From Virgibacillus necropolis (GTDB taxonomy: Bacteria > Bacillota > Bacilli > Bacillales > Amphibacillaceae), in NCBI RefSeq assembly GCF_002224365.1, contig NZ_CP022437.1:62001-126000 (forward strand): 64,000 nucleotides of DNA. The letters are read 5' to 3'. A model generated the notes under the pieces. That model had not been told where the DNA came from. It was given only the letters and a program-made list of their open reading frames with translations, and did not search any database. Below, piece by piece: positions 26,625-34,831 of the stretch; position 1 is the first letter of the stretch, and each line of letters begins with the position of its first letter. The position numbers were made by a program, and so were the translations under genes.

Positions 26625-28113
26625 TACGCTCTAATCCTCCTTTTTCTTTTCTTGATTTTAATTTGAAAACAAGACCTAGTATCTGTAAAGCAATTATAGG
26701 TGTCATTGCTACCAATGCAATCATACCAAATCCATCAATTAAGACATTTGCACCTTCTATTGACTCAGCAACTCCCTGTACAAATGCTAATATAAAAGTA
26801 GCAGTCATCGGACCTGATGCAACTCCCCCAGAATCAAAGGCAATCCCAACAAACAGCTTAGGAACAAAAAATGTCATTGCTAACGCGATCACATACCCGG
26901 GCAAAAGATAATGCCACAATTGAAGCTCGGGTATGAGTATCCTTATTATTGATAAAAGAACCGCCAAACCAACTCCTATCGAAAGCGTACTCATAACCAC
27001 TTTTCTCTTTACATATCCGCTCGTAACATCCTCTATCTGATGTGTTAGAACATGCACTGCGGGTTCCGCTAATATGGTAACCAATCCCAACACGAATGCT
27101 ACAATAATAACATATGCTTTATTATCTAAAGAGGCTATGTTATGTCCAATTGTAGTTCCAACATCCATAAAGCCTGCGTTTACACCGACTAAGAATAGAA
27201 CAAGTCCCAGAAAAGTAAATAATAGACCCATCAGGACTTTTCTAAAGGCTCCTCTGGACATTTTAAAGGAAACTTTCTGAAATATAAGAAAAAGTATTAG
27301 AATAGGTAGTAATGCCACAATAATTTCTTGAGCTATTACTAAAATTTCATGGATAAAAGGACCAAAAATGGATGTCGTGTCAATTACAGCATGTTCAAGA
27401 CTACCTGTCATTTTATCAGTTTCCGAAATGATGTTCATAATCATCACTGACATGATTGCACCTGTAGAAGCAACAGCTACTAATCCAAAACTATCTTTCT
27501 CGGAAGCTTTACTATCTTTTTTCAGCGCAGAAACTCCCAAGGCAAGTGCTAAAATAAAAGGAACTGTCAATGCACCGGTAGTTGCCCCCGAAGCATCAAA
27601 AGAAATGGCTAAAAATTCTGGGGATGTAAATAGCGCGAGTACAAAAATGATAAGGTACAAAATAATCAGTAATTTATATAGTGGAAAATTATAAACAATT
27701 CTAACTAAACCTGTGGAAATTAATACACCAATCCCGATTGAAACAACAATAACAATTGCTACCTTTGATATCAAACCTCCTGTAACAAGATCCACCTGAC
27801 CAGCGAGGATATGCAAATCTGGTTCAGCGATTGAAATAAAAAAACCAAGCATTAAACCAGCGATTACAACAATCCAAATTTTATTTGATTTTGCAATGGT
27901 CTTACCCATAGACCGACCAATAGGAGTAATTCCTAAATCGACTCCTAATAAAAAAATAGCTAATCCAATTATAATTAAGATGGCTCCTATAATAAATCGA
28001 ATAATTAATGTTGGATCTAAAGGTGTTAAGGTAAAGTTTAGAATCAATACCAGGACGGTAATAGGGAGAACTGCAAACAATACTTCTTTTAATTTAGAAA
28101 CTAGTACATTCAA
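26614..28113 (-). CDS. DUF1538 membrane protein, internally duplicated
   Basis: This 499-aa protein has about 12-14 membrane helices arranged as two homologous halves. FLLGVDLGITPIGRSMG with FISIAEPDLHILAGQ in the first half corresponds to FLVGVNAGFMDVGTTIG with TILAEPAVHVLTHQ in the second, and FDASGATTGALTVPF to FDSGGVASGPMTATF. Inverted or direct duplication with re-entrant glycine-rich motifs is typical of secondary transporters and channels, so transport is likely, but the substrate is unknown. It is followed by a PII-like partner. Confidence 0.82.
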   Translation of the reverse strand: MNVLVSKLKEVLFAVLPITVLVLILNFTLTPLDPTLIIRFIIGAILIIIGLAIFLLGVDLGITPIGRSMGKTIAKSNKIWIVVIAGLMLGFFISIAEPDLHILAGQVDLVTGGLISKVAIVIVVSIGIGVLISTGLVRIVYNFPLYKLLIILYLIIFVLALFTSPEFLAISFDASGATTGALTVPFILALALGVSALKKDSKASEKDSFGLVAVASTGAIMSVMIMNIISETDKMTGSLEHAVIDTTSIFGPFIHEILVIAQEIIVALLPILILFLIFQKVSFKMSRGAFRKVLMGLLFTFLGLVLFLVGVNAGFMDVGTTIGHNIASLDNKAYVIIVAFVLGLVTILAEPAVHVLTHQIEDVTSGYVKRKVVMSTLSIGVGLAVLLSIIRILIPELQLWHYLLPGYVIALAMTFFVPKLFVGIAFDSGGVASGPMTATFILAFVQGVAESIEGANVLIDGFGMIALVAMTPIIALQILGLVFKLKSRKEKGGLERNVE

Positions 28114-28298
28114 TTATAGGTCATTCCTTTCTATTCATTTACTAATTAACAAAACCTTAATACTTTCAATATTGTTATAACGCCTGTCAAATTAAATGAA
28201 TAAGGATTTTAAATCTAAAAATTCGAATAGTTAAAGATGGAGAGAGGATAAAACGATTGTAGACTTTAAAGTGGTTACTATATGACATATTTTAACGG

Positions 28299-28862
28299 TT
28301 ATAAATTGACATCTACTTTAATTGTGTGCTCTTCACTTTTATCAAAACCAATATATCGTAACGTTTCGGGAGCCGAATGATGGTTAAAAATTTTCATTAA
28401 AATTGAGATGGCAATTCCTTTCCGGTAGGCGTGGTAACCAAAAGTTTTTCTTAACGTATGCGTCCCAACTTTCCCTGTTATTCCCACATCCTTTGCCGCT
28501 TGATTAATAATGCGATATGCCTGTTGACGAGTAATGGGGTGATTGTTTTTCTTTGATTTAAAGAGGTAATGACTGTTATTAAAATCAAACAGGGATAAGT
28601 ACTTTTTTAGTTCTATTTGTATACTGTTGTTTATATAGAAGACCTTTTCTTCGTCACTGTGAGTATCTTTCACATATAAAAATTCTTTTATCTCTTCACC
28701 ATCCCATATATCATCGATTTTTAAGAAAAGTAAATCACTAACTCTTAACCCTGTATTAATACCAAATACAAAAAACAATAAATCTCGCTGGGAGTGCTGC
28801 TTTAATACTTCTTTGATAGCCATAATATCATCAATGTTTTTTATAGGATCAACATACTCCAC
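28299..28862 (-). CDS. Small tyrosine recombinase (integrase catalytic domain)
   Basis: This 187-aa protein is a phage-integrase-fold recombinase with the catalytic set visible: Arg40 in NTGLRVSDL, HTLRKTFGYH near 134-143, HHSAPETLRY near 160 and the nucleophile Tyr near 169. It lacks the usual N-terminal SAM-like core-binding domain of about 80 residues, as some stand-alone Firmicutes recombinases do. The start is GTG 28862 with AAAGGAGG 7 nt upstream. A perfect 14-bp inverted repeat lies 17 bp upstream of the start and could be its recombination or operator site. No phage genes are adjacent. Confidence 0.88.
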   Translation of the reverse strand: MEYVDPIKNIDDIMAIKEVLKQHSQRDLLFFVFGINTGLRVSDLLFLKIDDIWDGEEIKEFLYVKDTHSDEEKVFYINNSIQIELKKYLSLFDFNNSHYLFKSKKNNHPITRQQAYRIINQAAKDVGITGKVGTHTLRKTFGYHAYRKGIAISILMKIFNHHSAPETLRYIGFDKSEEHTIKVDVNL

Positions 28863-28878
28863 AGTTTTTCCTCCTTTA

Positions 28879-28918
28879 ATGTTACTTAATTATATTTTAA
28901 TGAAAATTAAGTAACATT
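28879..28918. repeat. Perfect 14-bp inverted repeat beside the recombinase
   Basis: AATGTTACTTAATT (28879-28892) and AATTAAGTAACATT (28905-28918) are exact reverse complements separated by 12 nt. It starts directly upstream of the recombinase ribosome site. The layout resembles a tyrosine-recombinase core site (two arms around a crossover spacer), but could equally be an autoregulatory operator. Confidence 0.75.
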
Positions 28919-29190
28919 GCAATTATTATGTTTTCAATTTTTGGAAGTAAAAACTCGAGTGGAACTGGATGAATAATCTAATTTCCACTCGTGAATTGTA
29001 CAGTTTTATAGTGAACAATTCCTTTTGACTTACTTTGGCAACATAAATGAATAAAAAACAAAGCTTATTTTGAAAAAAATGTCGATAAATGTAAAACGAT
29101 TAATGCAGGAATTTTGTTCACTTTGTAGAAATTAATAAGTATAGGGTAGCTGTACCACCAAACTAAGAAGAAGTAAGGAAGGTGAATAGT
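28919..29190. other. Intergenic region
   Basis: AT-rich spacer between divergent genes. Apart from a ribosome site before 29191 I find no specific signal. Confidence 0.3.
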
Positions 29191-29706
29191 ATGTTCAAGA
29201 TAAATCTATTAAAATGGATGCCACATAATGATCAAGGTTTATATGAAAGAAGGCTTTCAAAGGTTATGAAGGAATTTAAAATTGAAGATTACCATTTCAA
29301 TTGGGATCGCACCAGTTGCTTTATTGAATTTGACTACCTGGAAAATTCCTACAGGTTGGAACACTCTATTGAAAAAGCTAAAAAAAAGGGAATTATTTTA
29401 AGGAATGGATTGGATTGTTTAATGGAGTTGACCCAGTCCCTTGAAGATTTGTGTGGAATCATTAATAGAGGGACTTATAAATTTGAGACATTGATAGCAG
29501 GCATGAAACAGTCATCTTCTGAGCAGGAGATGCCCGAATACCAAGAAGAATTTCAAATAAGATATAAGTCATTGGGAAAGCGGAACCTCTCTAATTATAA
29601 TGAAGAGGACCTTATACCTTTTGCGACTGAATCTTCTCTAGAGGATAATGATCAAAACCCCCAAAACCAGATTATCGGACGACGTCAGCGTAATAGGAGC
29701 CTTTAA
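29191..29706 (+). CDS. Hypothetical protein (171 aa)
   Basis: I do not recognise this soluble, charged protein. The first 90 residues mix helices and strands (WDRTSCFIEFDYLENSYRLE), followed by an acidic, Gln/Asn-rich tail ending in RRQRNRS that looks disordered. ATG 29191 has GGAAGG 8 nt upstream. Its position next to a stand-alone recombinase and its low-complexity tail hint at accessory origin, but that is only context. Confidence 0.6.
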   Translation: MFKINLLKWMPHNDQGLYERRLSKVMKEFKIEDYHFNWDRTSCFIEFDYLENSYRLEHSIEKAKKKGIILRNGLDCLMELTQSLEDLCGIINRGTYKFETLIAGMKQSSSEQEMPEYQEEFQIRYKSLGKRNLSNYNEEDLIPFATESSLEDNDQNPQNQIIGRRQRNRSL

Positions 29707-29748
29707 TTATAAATGTATGATCAATTAACCCTAATAAACGAATAGATT

Positions 29749-29790
29749 AAGAGCGTGTTTTGAAAAAGTAGTGATTAAAGCACGCTCTTC
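29749..29790 (+). terminator. Terminator-like hairpin
   Basis: AAGAGCGTG and CACGCTCTT form a 9-bp stem with a 23-nt loop, followed by TCATCT. It is the only terminator candidate after the hypothetical gene. Confidence 0.5.
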
Positions 29791-30107
29791 ATCTATTCAA
29801 TTTAATTCACTCTTTTCTGAAAAAGTGTGATATTTTTGTGCTCCCTTCTAAAACTATCAATTATAAGCATGATGTAGAATATACTGGGAGCATTTCATGA
29901 AAATTTGTGTTTGTTGACCTCTTGCTCAGATACAAGCAAATTGGTTGAATTAAAAATCAGGATAAGATATGCTTCACTATAAAATGTTTAGCCCATAAAT
30001 GATTTAGTACTAATATGATGCATCTGATTAAAATGGTGACATCGGGTGTGGTAAAAGTAGAAATAATATAAACGTTGACTATGAAAACGTGAAAAGAGGT
30101 AGTAATA
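29791..30107. other. Intergenic region upstream of the FMN reductase gene
   Basis: AT-rich sequence of about 300 bp. It must contain the promoter of the reductase gene; no other feature could be supported. Confidence 0.3.
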
Positions 30108-30650
30108 ATGAAACTAGTCGGGATATCGGGAGCACTGGCTGGTGACAAGACATCTCTAGCAGTAAACGACGTTTTGGTCGCAGCTAAACTTCTTGACTCA
30201 ACCATACAGACAGAGTTAATTGACTTAAGGGAATATGAGATTGAATTTTCTGTTGGTGCTCCGTTAGCAGAGTATAACGATGATACTTGGGATGTTGTTA
30301 ATAAAATTTTGTCTGCCGATTTCCTGGTATTTGGTACACCAATTTATCAAGCATCCATTTCAGGAGCATTAAAAAATCTATTAGACCTTTTCCCTGAAAA
30401 TGCCTTTAAATATAAAGTAACAGGCATTGTAGTAACAGGATGGTCTAACAAACATTTTCTAGTACCAGAATACCAATTAAAACCAGTCCTTTCTTATTTT
30501 AAAGGGTTAGTTCCTACCGGTAATGTCTTTATCCATAATGATTCCTTTAACGAAGAAAGTGACGAAATAATAAATCGTAATATTTCCGAGAGAATTCAAA
30601 AACTTGCCGAAGAAATGATTTATCTCCAACGAGGGATTAACAATAGATAA
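30108..30650 (+). CDS. NADPH-dependent FMN reductase
   Basis: This 180-aa flavodoxin-like enzyme reduces FMN or quinone-type substrates with NAD(P)H. The phosphate loop MKLVGISGALAGDKTS and the family motif FGTPIYQASISGALKNLLD near residues 74-92 are conserved. GAGGT lies 7 nt before the ATG. Neighbours give no pathway, and SsuE-like or azoreductase-like roles are both possible. Confidence 0.85.
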   Translation: MKLVGISGALAGDKTSLAVNDVLVAAKLLDSTIQTELIDLREYEIEFSVGAPLAEYNDDTWDVVNKILSADFLVFGTPIYQASISGALKNLLDLFPENAFKYKVTGIVVTGWSNKHFLVPEYQLKPVLSYFKGLVPTGNVFIHNDSFNEESDEIINRNISERIQKLAEEMIYLQRGINNR

Positions 30651-30689
30651 TAAATACTAATTTTTATTGCGCAAAGTAAGAAAAGCGTA

Positions 30690-30968
30690 AGCGCCCGTTT
30701 AGCAACGTACAAACTGTGCCCACGCAACGTGGGTAGTTCGATGTTGCTCATGCTTTGTGGCGGTTTTAATCGAACTTCCTCCCTTCTTTTGAGATAAAGG
30801 AAACATGCCCCTGCAACAGGGGTATGCCGATGCCTAAGCGACAGCCCGGTTTTAGTCGGCCTTCCTTTTAGTACGAACCGATGTTGACTTATCGTAGTGG
30901 AGGGGTGTGAAGTTTGGGACTGCGCTAAATGCTCGCCCCACCAAGACCACTGCTAGTTGCTGGGCGCT
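30690..30968. repeat. Structured 279-nt repeat with two homologous halves (possible RNA or mobile element)
   Basis: The element is closed by a long stem: AGCGCCC (30690-30696) with GGGCGCT (30962-30968), and AGCAAC (30701-30706) with GTTGCT (30956-30961). Inside are two copies of one module. Module 1 is hairpin CCCACG-CAA-CGTGGG (30719-30733), then AGTTCGA..TCGAACT and TTCCT. Module 2 is CCCCTG-CAA-CAGGGG (30808-30822), then GCCGA..TCGGC and TTCCT. The stems differ in sequence but keep pairing and the CAA triloop, which is covariation within the element. There is no open frame. I remember similar sequences in several places in related genomes. Confidence 0.7.
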
Positions 30969-31170
30969 GAAGCTGGACATGGCCGTTGATATAAGTAAGC
31001 TTAATAGAGCAAAATTCTATACTTTCTTTACTTAGGGAAAAAGCCATTTTGACTCAACTTTCGGATAGTTATATAACCTTTATTAACAGGGTCTTCCTTA
31101 TATTCGGTCTTAGATCCATACAAGGATGGCCTCCCTCAATTCTGTCACTGTCAAAAACCTAGTCATTTAT

Positions 31171-31662
31171 TTAACTGTCCGCTTTATTTCCCATTGAAAT
31201 AGATAACCTGTTCCACGTATTTATCTGATTTATGATCATAACTAGATCTATATATCCTTTTTCATCATAATGTTCTCTCACTCTATTATACAACTCATCA
31301 TTAACTCCTTTTTCTGAAATTAATGTCATATTTTCTGCTAGTTGTAACGCTGCTTTTTCTTTTTCACTGTATATGTTCGTTGCCTCCCAAGCGTTTAAAA
31401 GGTTAATCTGTTCATCCGTTACCTTTAACTTTTTCGCTTCTTTGGTGTGCATATTGGTGCAATAAGAACAGCCATTGATTTGAGATACTCTTATTTTTAT
31501 CAGTTCCCTCAACTTTCTATCAATAGCCGTTTTCTTTACATACTTCTCTAGTTCCATAATTTTCTCTAATGCTTCTGGTGCAGCCTTAAAATAATTTATT
31601 CTATTTTTCATGTCCATAAATCCTGCCGCTTTTACAATACCTTTACTAATAAACTTAGCCAC
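31171..31662 (-). CDS. Carboxymuconolactone decarboxylase / AhpD-like protein
   Basis: This 163-aa AhpD-fold protein has the redox motif CSYCTNMH (CxxC followed by His) typical of alkylhydroperoxidase-like members, and the usual N-terminal YFKAAPEALEKIMELE helix. Such proteins act in peroxide defence or as small-molecule decarboxylases. I favour GTG 31662, because GGAGGGAG lies 9-10 nt upstream, over an ATG at 31680 that has no ribosome site. Close relatives usually begin near the internal MKNRINYF, so the first 15 residues may be extra. Confidence 0.82.
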   Translation of the reverse strand: MAKFISKGIVKAAGFMDMKNRINYFKAAPEALEKIMELEKYVKKTAIDRKLRELIKIRVSQINGCSYCTNMHTKEAKKLKVTDEQINLLNAWEATNIYSEKEKAALQLAENMTLISEKGVNDELYNRVREHYDEKGYIDLVMIINQINTWNRLSISMGNKADS

Positions 31663-31937
31663 TTCTGTCACTCCCTCCATACTTATCTAATTATTCTACA
31701 CGACGGATAAATATTCGTATTACTCTAAGGGAAAACGCAATAACTCGTATCCTTAAGGCGCAACACATGTTGTACTTCTAATTGTATCGTATGCTATAAT
31801 CTATCCAAATATCAATGGATACTTATAGGTACTAAAATCCCTTTTGTATGTCGTACTTGAGTTCTGGCAAGGGGACGGAAATGAACACACAAACAATAGC
31901 AACATCTGAATACTCCGCACAGATAGCTTATTACTCT

Positions 31938-32117
31938 TCTCAGCCTTATTTTGACCTTCATTGCCTTGATGAAGTGCTTTTCTTTTACCTCTCAAACTTG
32001 TTTCGATCTTCATTGTCTTGATGAAGCTCTTTTCTTTTACTTCTCAGTCTTATTTCGATCTTCAATGTCTTGATGAAGTGCTTTTCTCTTACTTCTCAGT
32101 CTTGTTTCGACCTTCAC
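31938..32117. repeat. Tandem repeat, 52-bp unit, about 3.5 copies
   Basis: Units at 31938-31989, 31990-32041, 32042-32093 and a partial copy to 32117 share TCTCAG.CTT.TTTCGA.CTTCA.TG.CTTGATGAAG..CTTTTCT.TTAC. The period of 52 is not a multiple of three and the frames across it have no ribosome site, so it is not coding. Each unit contains CTTCA..TTGATGAAG, which can form a small hairpin. Confidence 0.85.
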
Positions 32118-32132
32118 TTATACTTTCTACAA

Positions 32133-32168
32133 AGAAAGCCGACTGATTTTTAATAAAATCAATCGGCT
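32133..32168 (-). terminator. Terminator of the DUF2798 gene
   Basis: On the minus strand AGCCGATTGATTTT and AAAATCAGTCGGCT pair perfectly around four bases and are followed by TTCTTTG. Confidence 0.8.
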
Positions 32169-32228
32169 GTGTAGGCTTTTAATTTTTTTGTATACACTAT
32201 GGCAAACAAAAATCCTTTAAACTGAACG

Positions 32229-32726
32229 TTATGCATTTACTGCTTTACTAGTCTGACTTGCATGTAATTTTTTCATTGCAAATCTCGCTATCGGTTGAGC
32301 AATCAACGTTTCAACCCAAAATGCGATGAAAAAGTTACGTGGCCAATCATAAAAGAACGTTTGAATTGGCTGGAAACTAATTTCTCTCATGCCAATCCAA
32401 GATCCGATAACTGTCAGTAAAATGGATAAGATGGTTACGCTAAACAATATAGTGAATAATACTCTGGCATTAAATCCGTCCGTAGGTTTAACAAACAATG
32501 GTACTAATTTACTAACGATCGGATTTGCAACAAGCGTTACCAATAAAATTACACAAATCCATACAAACGGAATCACTTGCAATGTGTTAAAATAAACTTG
32601 CTTTTCGAATCCAAATTCAAATCCCATAATAAGTGGTGCGATAATATTTACTGAAAGTACTGAAATGATGGCCAAGAACAATATAAATTCTTTTCCACTG
32701 CGAGGTAACCTCGTCTCCTCATGCAT
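32229..32726 (-). CDS. DUF2798 membrane protein
   Basis: This 165-aa protein has four membrane helices made of two similar halves: FILFLAIISVLSVNIIAPLIMG with RVLFTILFSVTILSILLTVIG, and WICVILLVTLVANPIVSKL with FFIAFWVETLIAQPIARFAM. The repeated N/QPI..A motif is the DUF2798 hallmark. Function is unknown. GGAGA is placed 10 nt before the ATG at 32726. It is a single-gene unit with its own terminator. Confidence 0.8.
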   Translation of the reverse strand: MHEETRLPRSGKEFILFLAIISVLSVNIIAPLIMGFEFGFEKQVYFNTLQVIPFVWICVILLVTLVANPIVSKLVPLFVKPTDGFNARVLFTILFSVTILSILLTVIGSWIGMREISFQPIQTFFYDWPRNFFIAFWVETLIAQPIARFAMKKLHASQTSKAVNA

Positions 32727-33065
32727 ACTTCGTCATCTCCATTTATACTATTTCAGATGGCAGACGTATCATGAGACATATATTTTTGATCAAAAATTAG
32801 ATCAATATCTCCACACACTGATTTAATAATATTACCACTTGCATTCGATATAATTCAAGACTTCATGCTGAATAATTTTATTTTCATCATCGTAATTTTA
32901 ACATTACGACTTTACTTTCCAACTACATATAATGTTGATTTGCTGCACTACTTATTAATAACAATCGATAATTTATAAAATTAGCTTAATAGAGCAAAAT
33001 TTAATACTTTTTTTATTTACAAAAAGAGGAGATTGTTTTTTAAAACAAACTCCCTTTGGAATTAA
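32727..33065. other. Intergenic region, nothing specific seen
   Basis: AT-rich gap. The phrase AGCTTAATAGAGCAAAATT near 32982 also occurs just after the structured repeat (about 30998), so a decayed repeat edge may be present. No gene, terminator or RNA motif was found. Confidence 0.3.
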
Positions 33066-33620
33066 TTAGTTGTTTTGTTGCAGGAAATTCTCGGTCGAAA
33101 TTACATTGGCATACATGCCGTTAAGTGCACTAACAAACGCATAGTGAACCTGTTCTGCTGGAACAACCTTATCTTGATAAGATAAGTCCCTAGTCGCACA
33201 TGCATCTTCAATTAGTGTAGTTTCAAAACCTAGATCAACTGCAGCCCTAACTGTTGCATCAATACACATATGCGTCATCATACCTACAACGACTACCTTG
33301 GTTACACCTTTTTCTCTTAACTTGCTTTCTAAACCAGTCTTCAAAAAGCTGTTAGGGAAATTTTTTACGATAATGTTTTCGTGTTCGAATGGTAGAACAG
33401 TTTCATGTATTTCAGCTCCCTCTGTATCTGGAAGAAAGAATCCTAGTGCTGGATCGCTTGCGATATGTTGAACATGAAAAATATTATCTTTGTGATGCTG
33501 TCTAAACCATTCTATAACTTTGGCAGCATTAGCAGCTACTTTATCAGGGTTGACTAATTCCATCTTGCCATTTGGGAAATAGTCATTTTGAATATCAACA
33601 ATAATTAAAGCTGTACTCAT
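33066..33620 (-). CDS. Isochorismatase-family cysteine hydrolase
   Basis: This 184-aa enzyme has ALIIVDIQNDYFPNGKM (catalytic Asp), a Lys in VKNFPNSFLKT and the nucleophile region VVGMMTHMCIDATVRAA. Residue patterns match the isochorismatase-like hydrolases broadly; nicotinamidase or ureidoacrylate activity cannot be told apart. ATG 33620 with GAGGTG 6 nt upstream is preferred. It is divergent from an Lrp-type regulator gene that may control it. Confidence 0.85.
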   Translation of the reverse strand: MSTALIIVDIQNDYFPNGKMELVNPDKVAANAAKVIEWFRQHHKDNIFHVQHIASDPALGFFLPDTEGAEIHETVLPFEHENIIVKNFPNSFLKTGLESKLREKGVTKVVVVGMMTHMCIDATVRAAVDLGFETTLIEDACATRDLSYQDKVVPAEQVHYAFVSALNGMYANVISTENFLQQNN

Positions 33621-33739
33621 TATTATCACCTCATTAAATTTTTTGTTACAATATAATGATAAATGATACCTTAATTTTTATCGATACTTTGATGAAACAC
33701 TTTTACAGCAAATCATTTCATGGTGAAAGGGAATTTATT

Positions 33740-34153
33740 ATGGAACTTGATAACATTGATTTACAAATACTTCGGATACTAACTGAAAATTCTCGTGTCC
33801 AATGGAAAGACTTAGGGAAACAAATTCATATGACCGGACAAGCTGTAGGGAATCGTATTAAAAAGCTTGAGGAAAGTGGTGTAATTAAAGCCTATTCTCT
33901 AATAGTAGACGAAATGAAACTAGGACTTTCTTATACAGCATTTGTCATAATTTATATGAAAACAGCAAACCATGATTCATTTTTACGTTTTATTAAGGAA
34001 CAAAAAGAGATAGTTGAAGCTCACCGAGTATCGGGAGAAGGATGTTACCATATGAAAGTGAAAGTTAATACTCAAGAACAATTGAATCTTTTTCTTAATA
34101 AAATACTCGATTATGGAAACTATTCTTTGTATCTATCCATACAAGAAATTTAA
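33740..34153 (+). CDS. Lrp/AsnC-family transcriptional regulator
   Basis: This 137-aa regulator has an N-terminal helix-turn-helix (LDNIDLQILRILTENSRVQWKDLGKQIHMTGQAVGNRIKKLEESG) and a C-terminal RAM/AsnC ligand domain that normally assembles into octamers (VSGEGCYHMKVKV). ATG 33740 with AAAGGGA is chosen, since an upstream extension of 28 codons shows no family similarity. Divergent orientation from the cysteine hydrolase suggests local control. Confidence 0.9.
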   Translation: MELDNIDLQILRILTENSRVQWKDLGKQIHMTGQAVGNRIKKLEESGVIKAYSLIVDEMKLGLSYTAFVIIYMKTANHDSFLRFIKEQKEIVEAHRVSGEGCYHMKVKVNTQEQLNLFLNKILDYGNYSLYLSIQEI

Positions 34154-34332
34154 CAACATAATCTGTTGAATACTATTAACTTCTCTTAAGCACATACTTA
34201 AAGCAGGAATAGCTGTACGAAAAAGTATTGATGATTAAACAAAAATAGTTAGATTGTAGACGAATTTGTAATATTAAAAAGGCATGCCTCCGAAATACAA
34301 CAAGAAGAATACATAATCAATATTAGATTTAA
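34154..34332. other. Intergenic region after the Lrp gene
   Basis: AT-rich sequence without a credible open frame. It leads to a terminator hairpin at 34333-34372. Confidence 0.3.
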
Positions 34333-34372
34333 AACCCGGGATGGAAATTATTAACTTCTCCCGGGCTTTTCC
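34333..34372 (+). terminator. Rho-independent terminator
   Basis: AAACCCGGG and CCCGGGCTTTTCCTTTT form a GC-rich hairpin with a U-rich tail, about 180 nt after the Lrp gene. Confidence 0.7.
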
Positions 34373-34552
34373 TTTTATTCTTTCATTTATACTGGTTGAA
34401 GTTAGCATAAGTAACCTTGATGTTCGTTATTTAGGGGGTTGATTATGCTCTCTCCACTGGCACATTTCAGTTCAACTTTCAACCTCCTCCACGCCTGACA
34501 AAGGTTTTATAAAAATAAAAAGCATTACTTATTATAAAGAAATGCTCATAAT

Positions 34553-34587
34553 AAAAAACTGATTTTCCAAAAGGAAAACCAGCTTTT
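34553..34587 (-). terminator. Terminator of the copper operon
   Basis: On the minus strand AAGCTGGTTTTCC and GGAAAATCAGTTTTTT pair around four bases, just after copZ. Confidence 0.85.
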
Positions 34588-34598
34588 CATTCTTATAT

Positions 34599-34802
34599 TT
34601 AGGCAACATCATAGCCTTGTTCTTCAATAGCTTCTTTCATGGCATCAACATTTACTTTTGATTCATCAAAAGTAACATCTACATTATCAGCTTCTAAATT
34701 AACTTCAGCTGCTGATACACCATCTAACTCTTTTAATGCACCTTCAACTGACATTTTGCAATGGCCGCATGTCATGCCTTGTACGCTTAACGTTTTTTCC
34801 AC
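34599..34802 (-). CDS. copZ: Copper chaperone CopZ
   Basis: CopZ (67 aa) is a single heavy-metal-associated domain that carries Cu(I) to CopA. The metal site is GMTCGHC at residues 9-15. The start is GTG with GGGGGTG upstream, 29 nt after copA. It is the last gene of csoR-copA-copZ. Confidence 0.95.
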   Translation of the reverse strand: MEKTLSVQGMTCGHCKMSVEGALKELDGVSAAEVNLEADNVDVTFDESKVNVDAMKEAIEEQGYDVA

Positions 34803-34831
34803 GATTTTTCACCCCCTTTAAATTGGCATTC

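Noticed and set aside
31801-32013. 70-aa frame MKIETSLRGKRKAL on the minus strand
   Set aside because: It runs through the 52-bp tandem repeat, whose period is not a multiple of three, and has no ribosome site.
31938-32117. CRISPR array
   Set aside because: Units are contiguous with no unique spacers and no cas genes are present; the same applies to 62931-63088 and 54502-54561.
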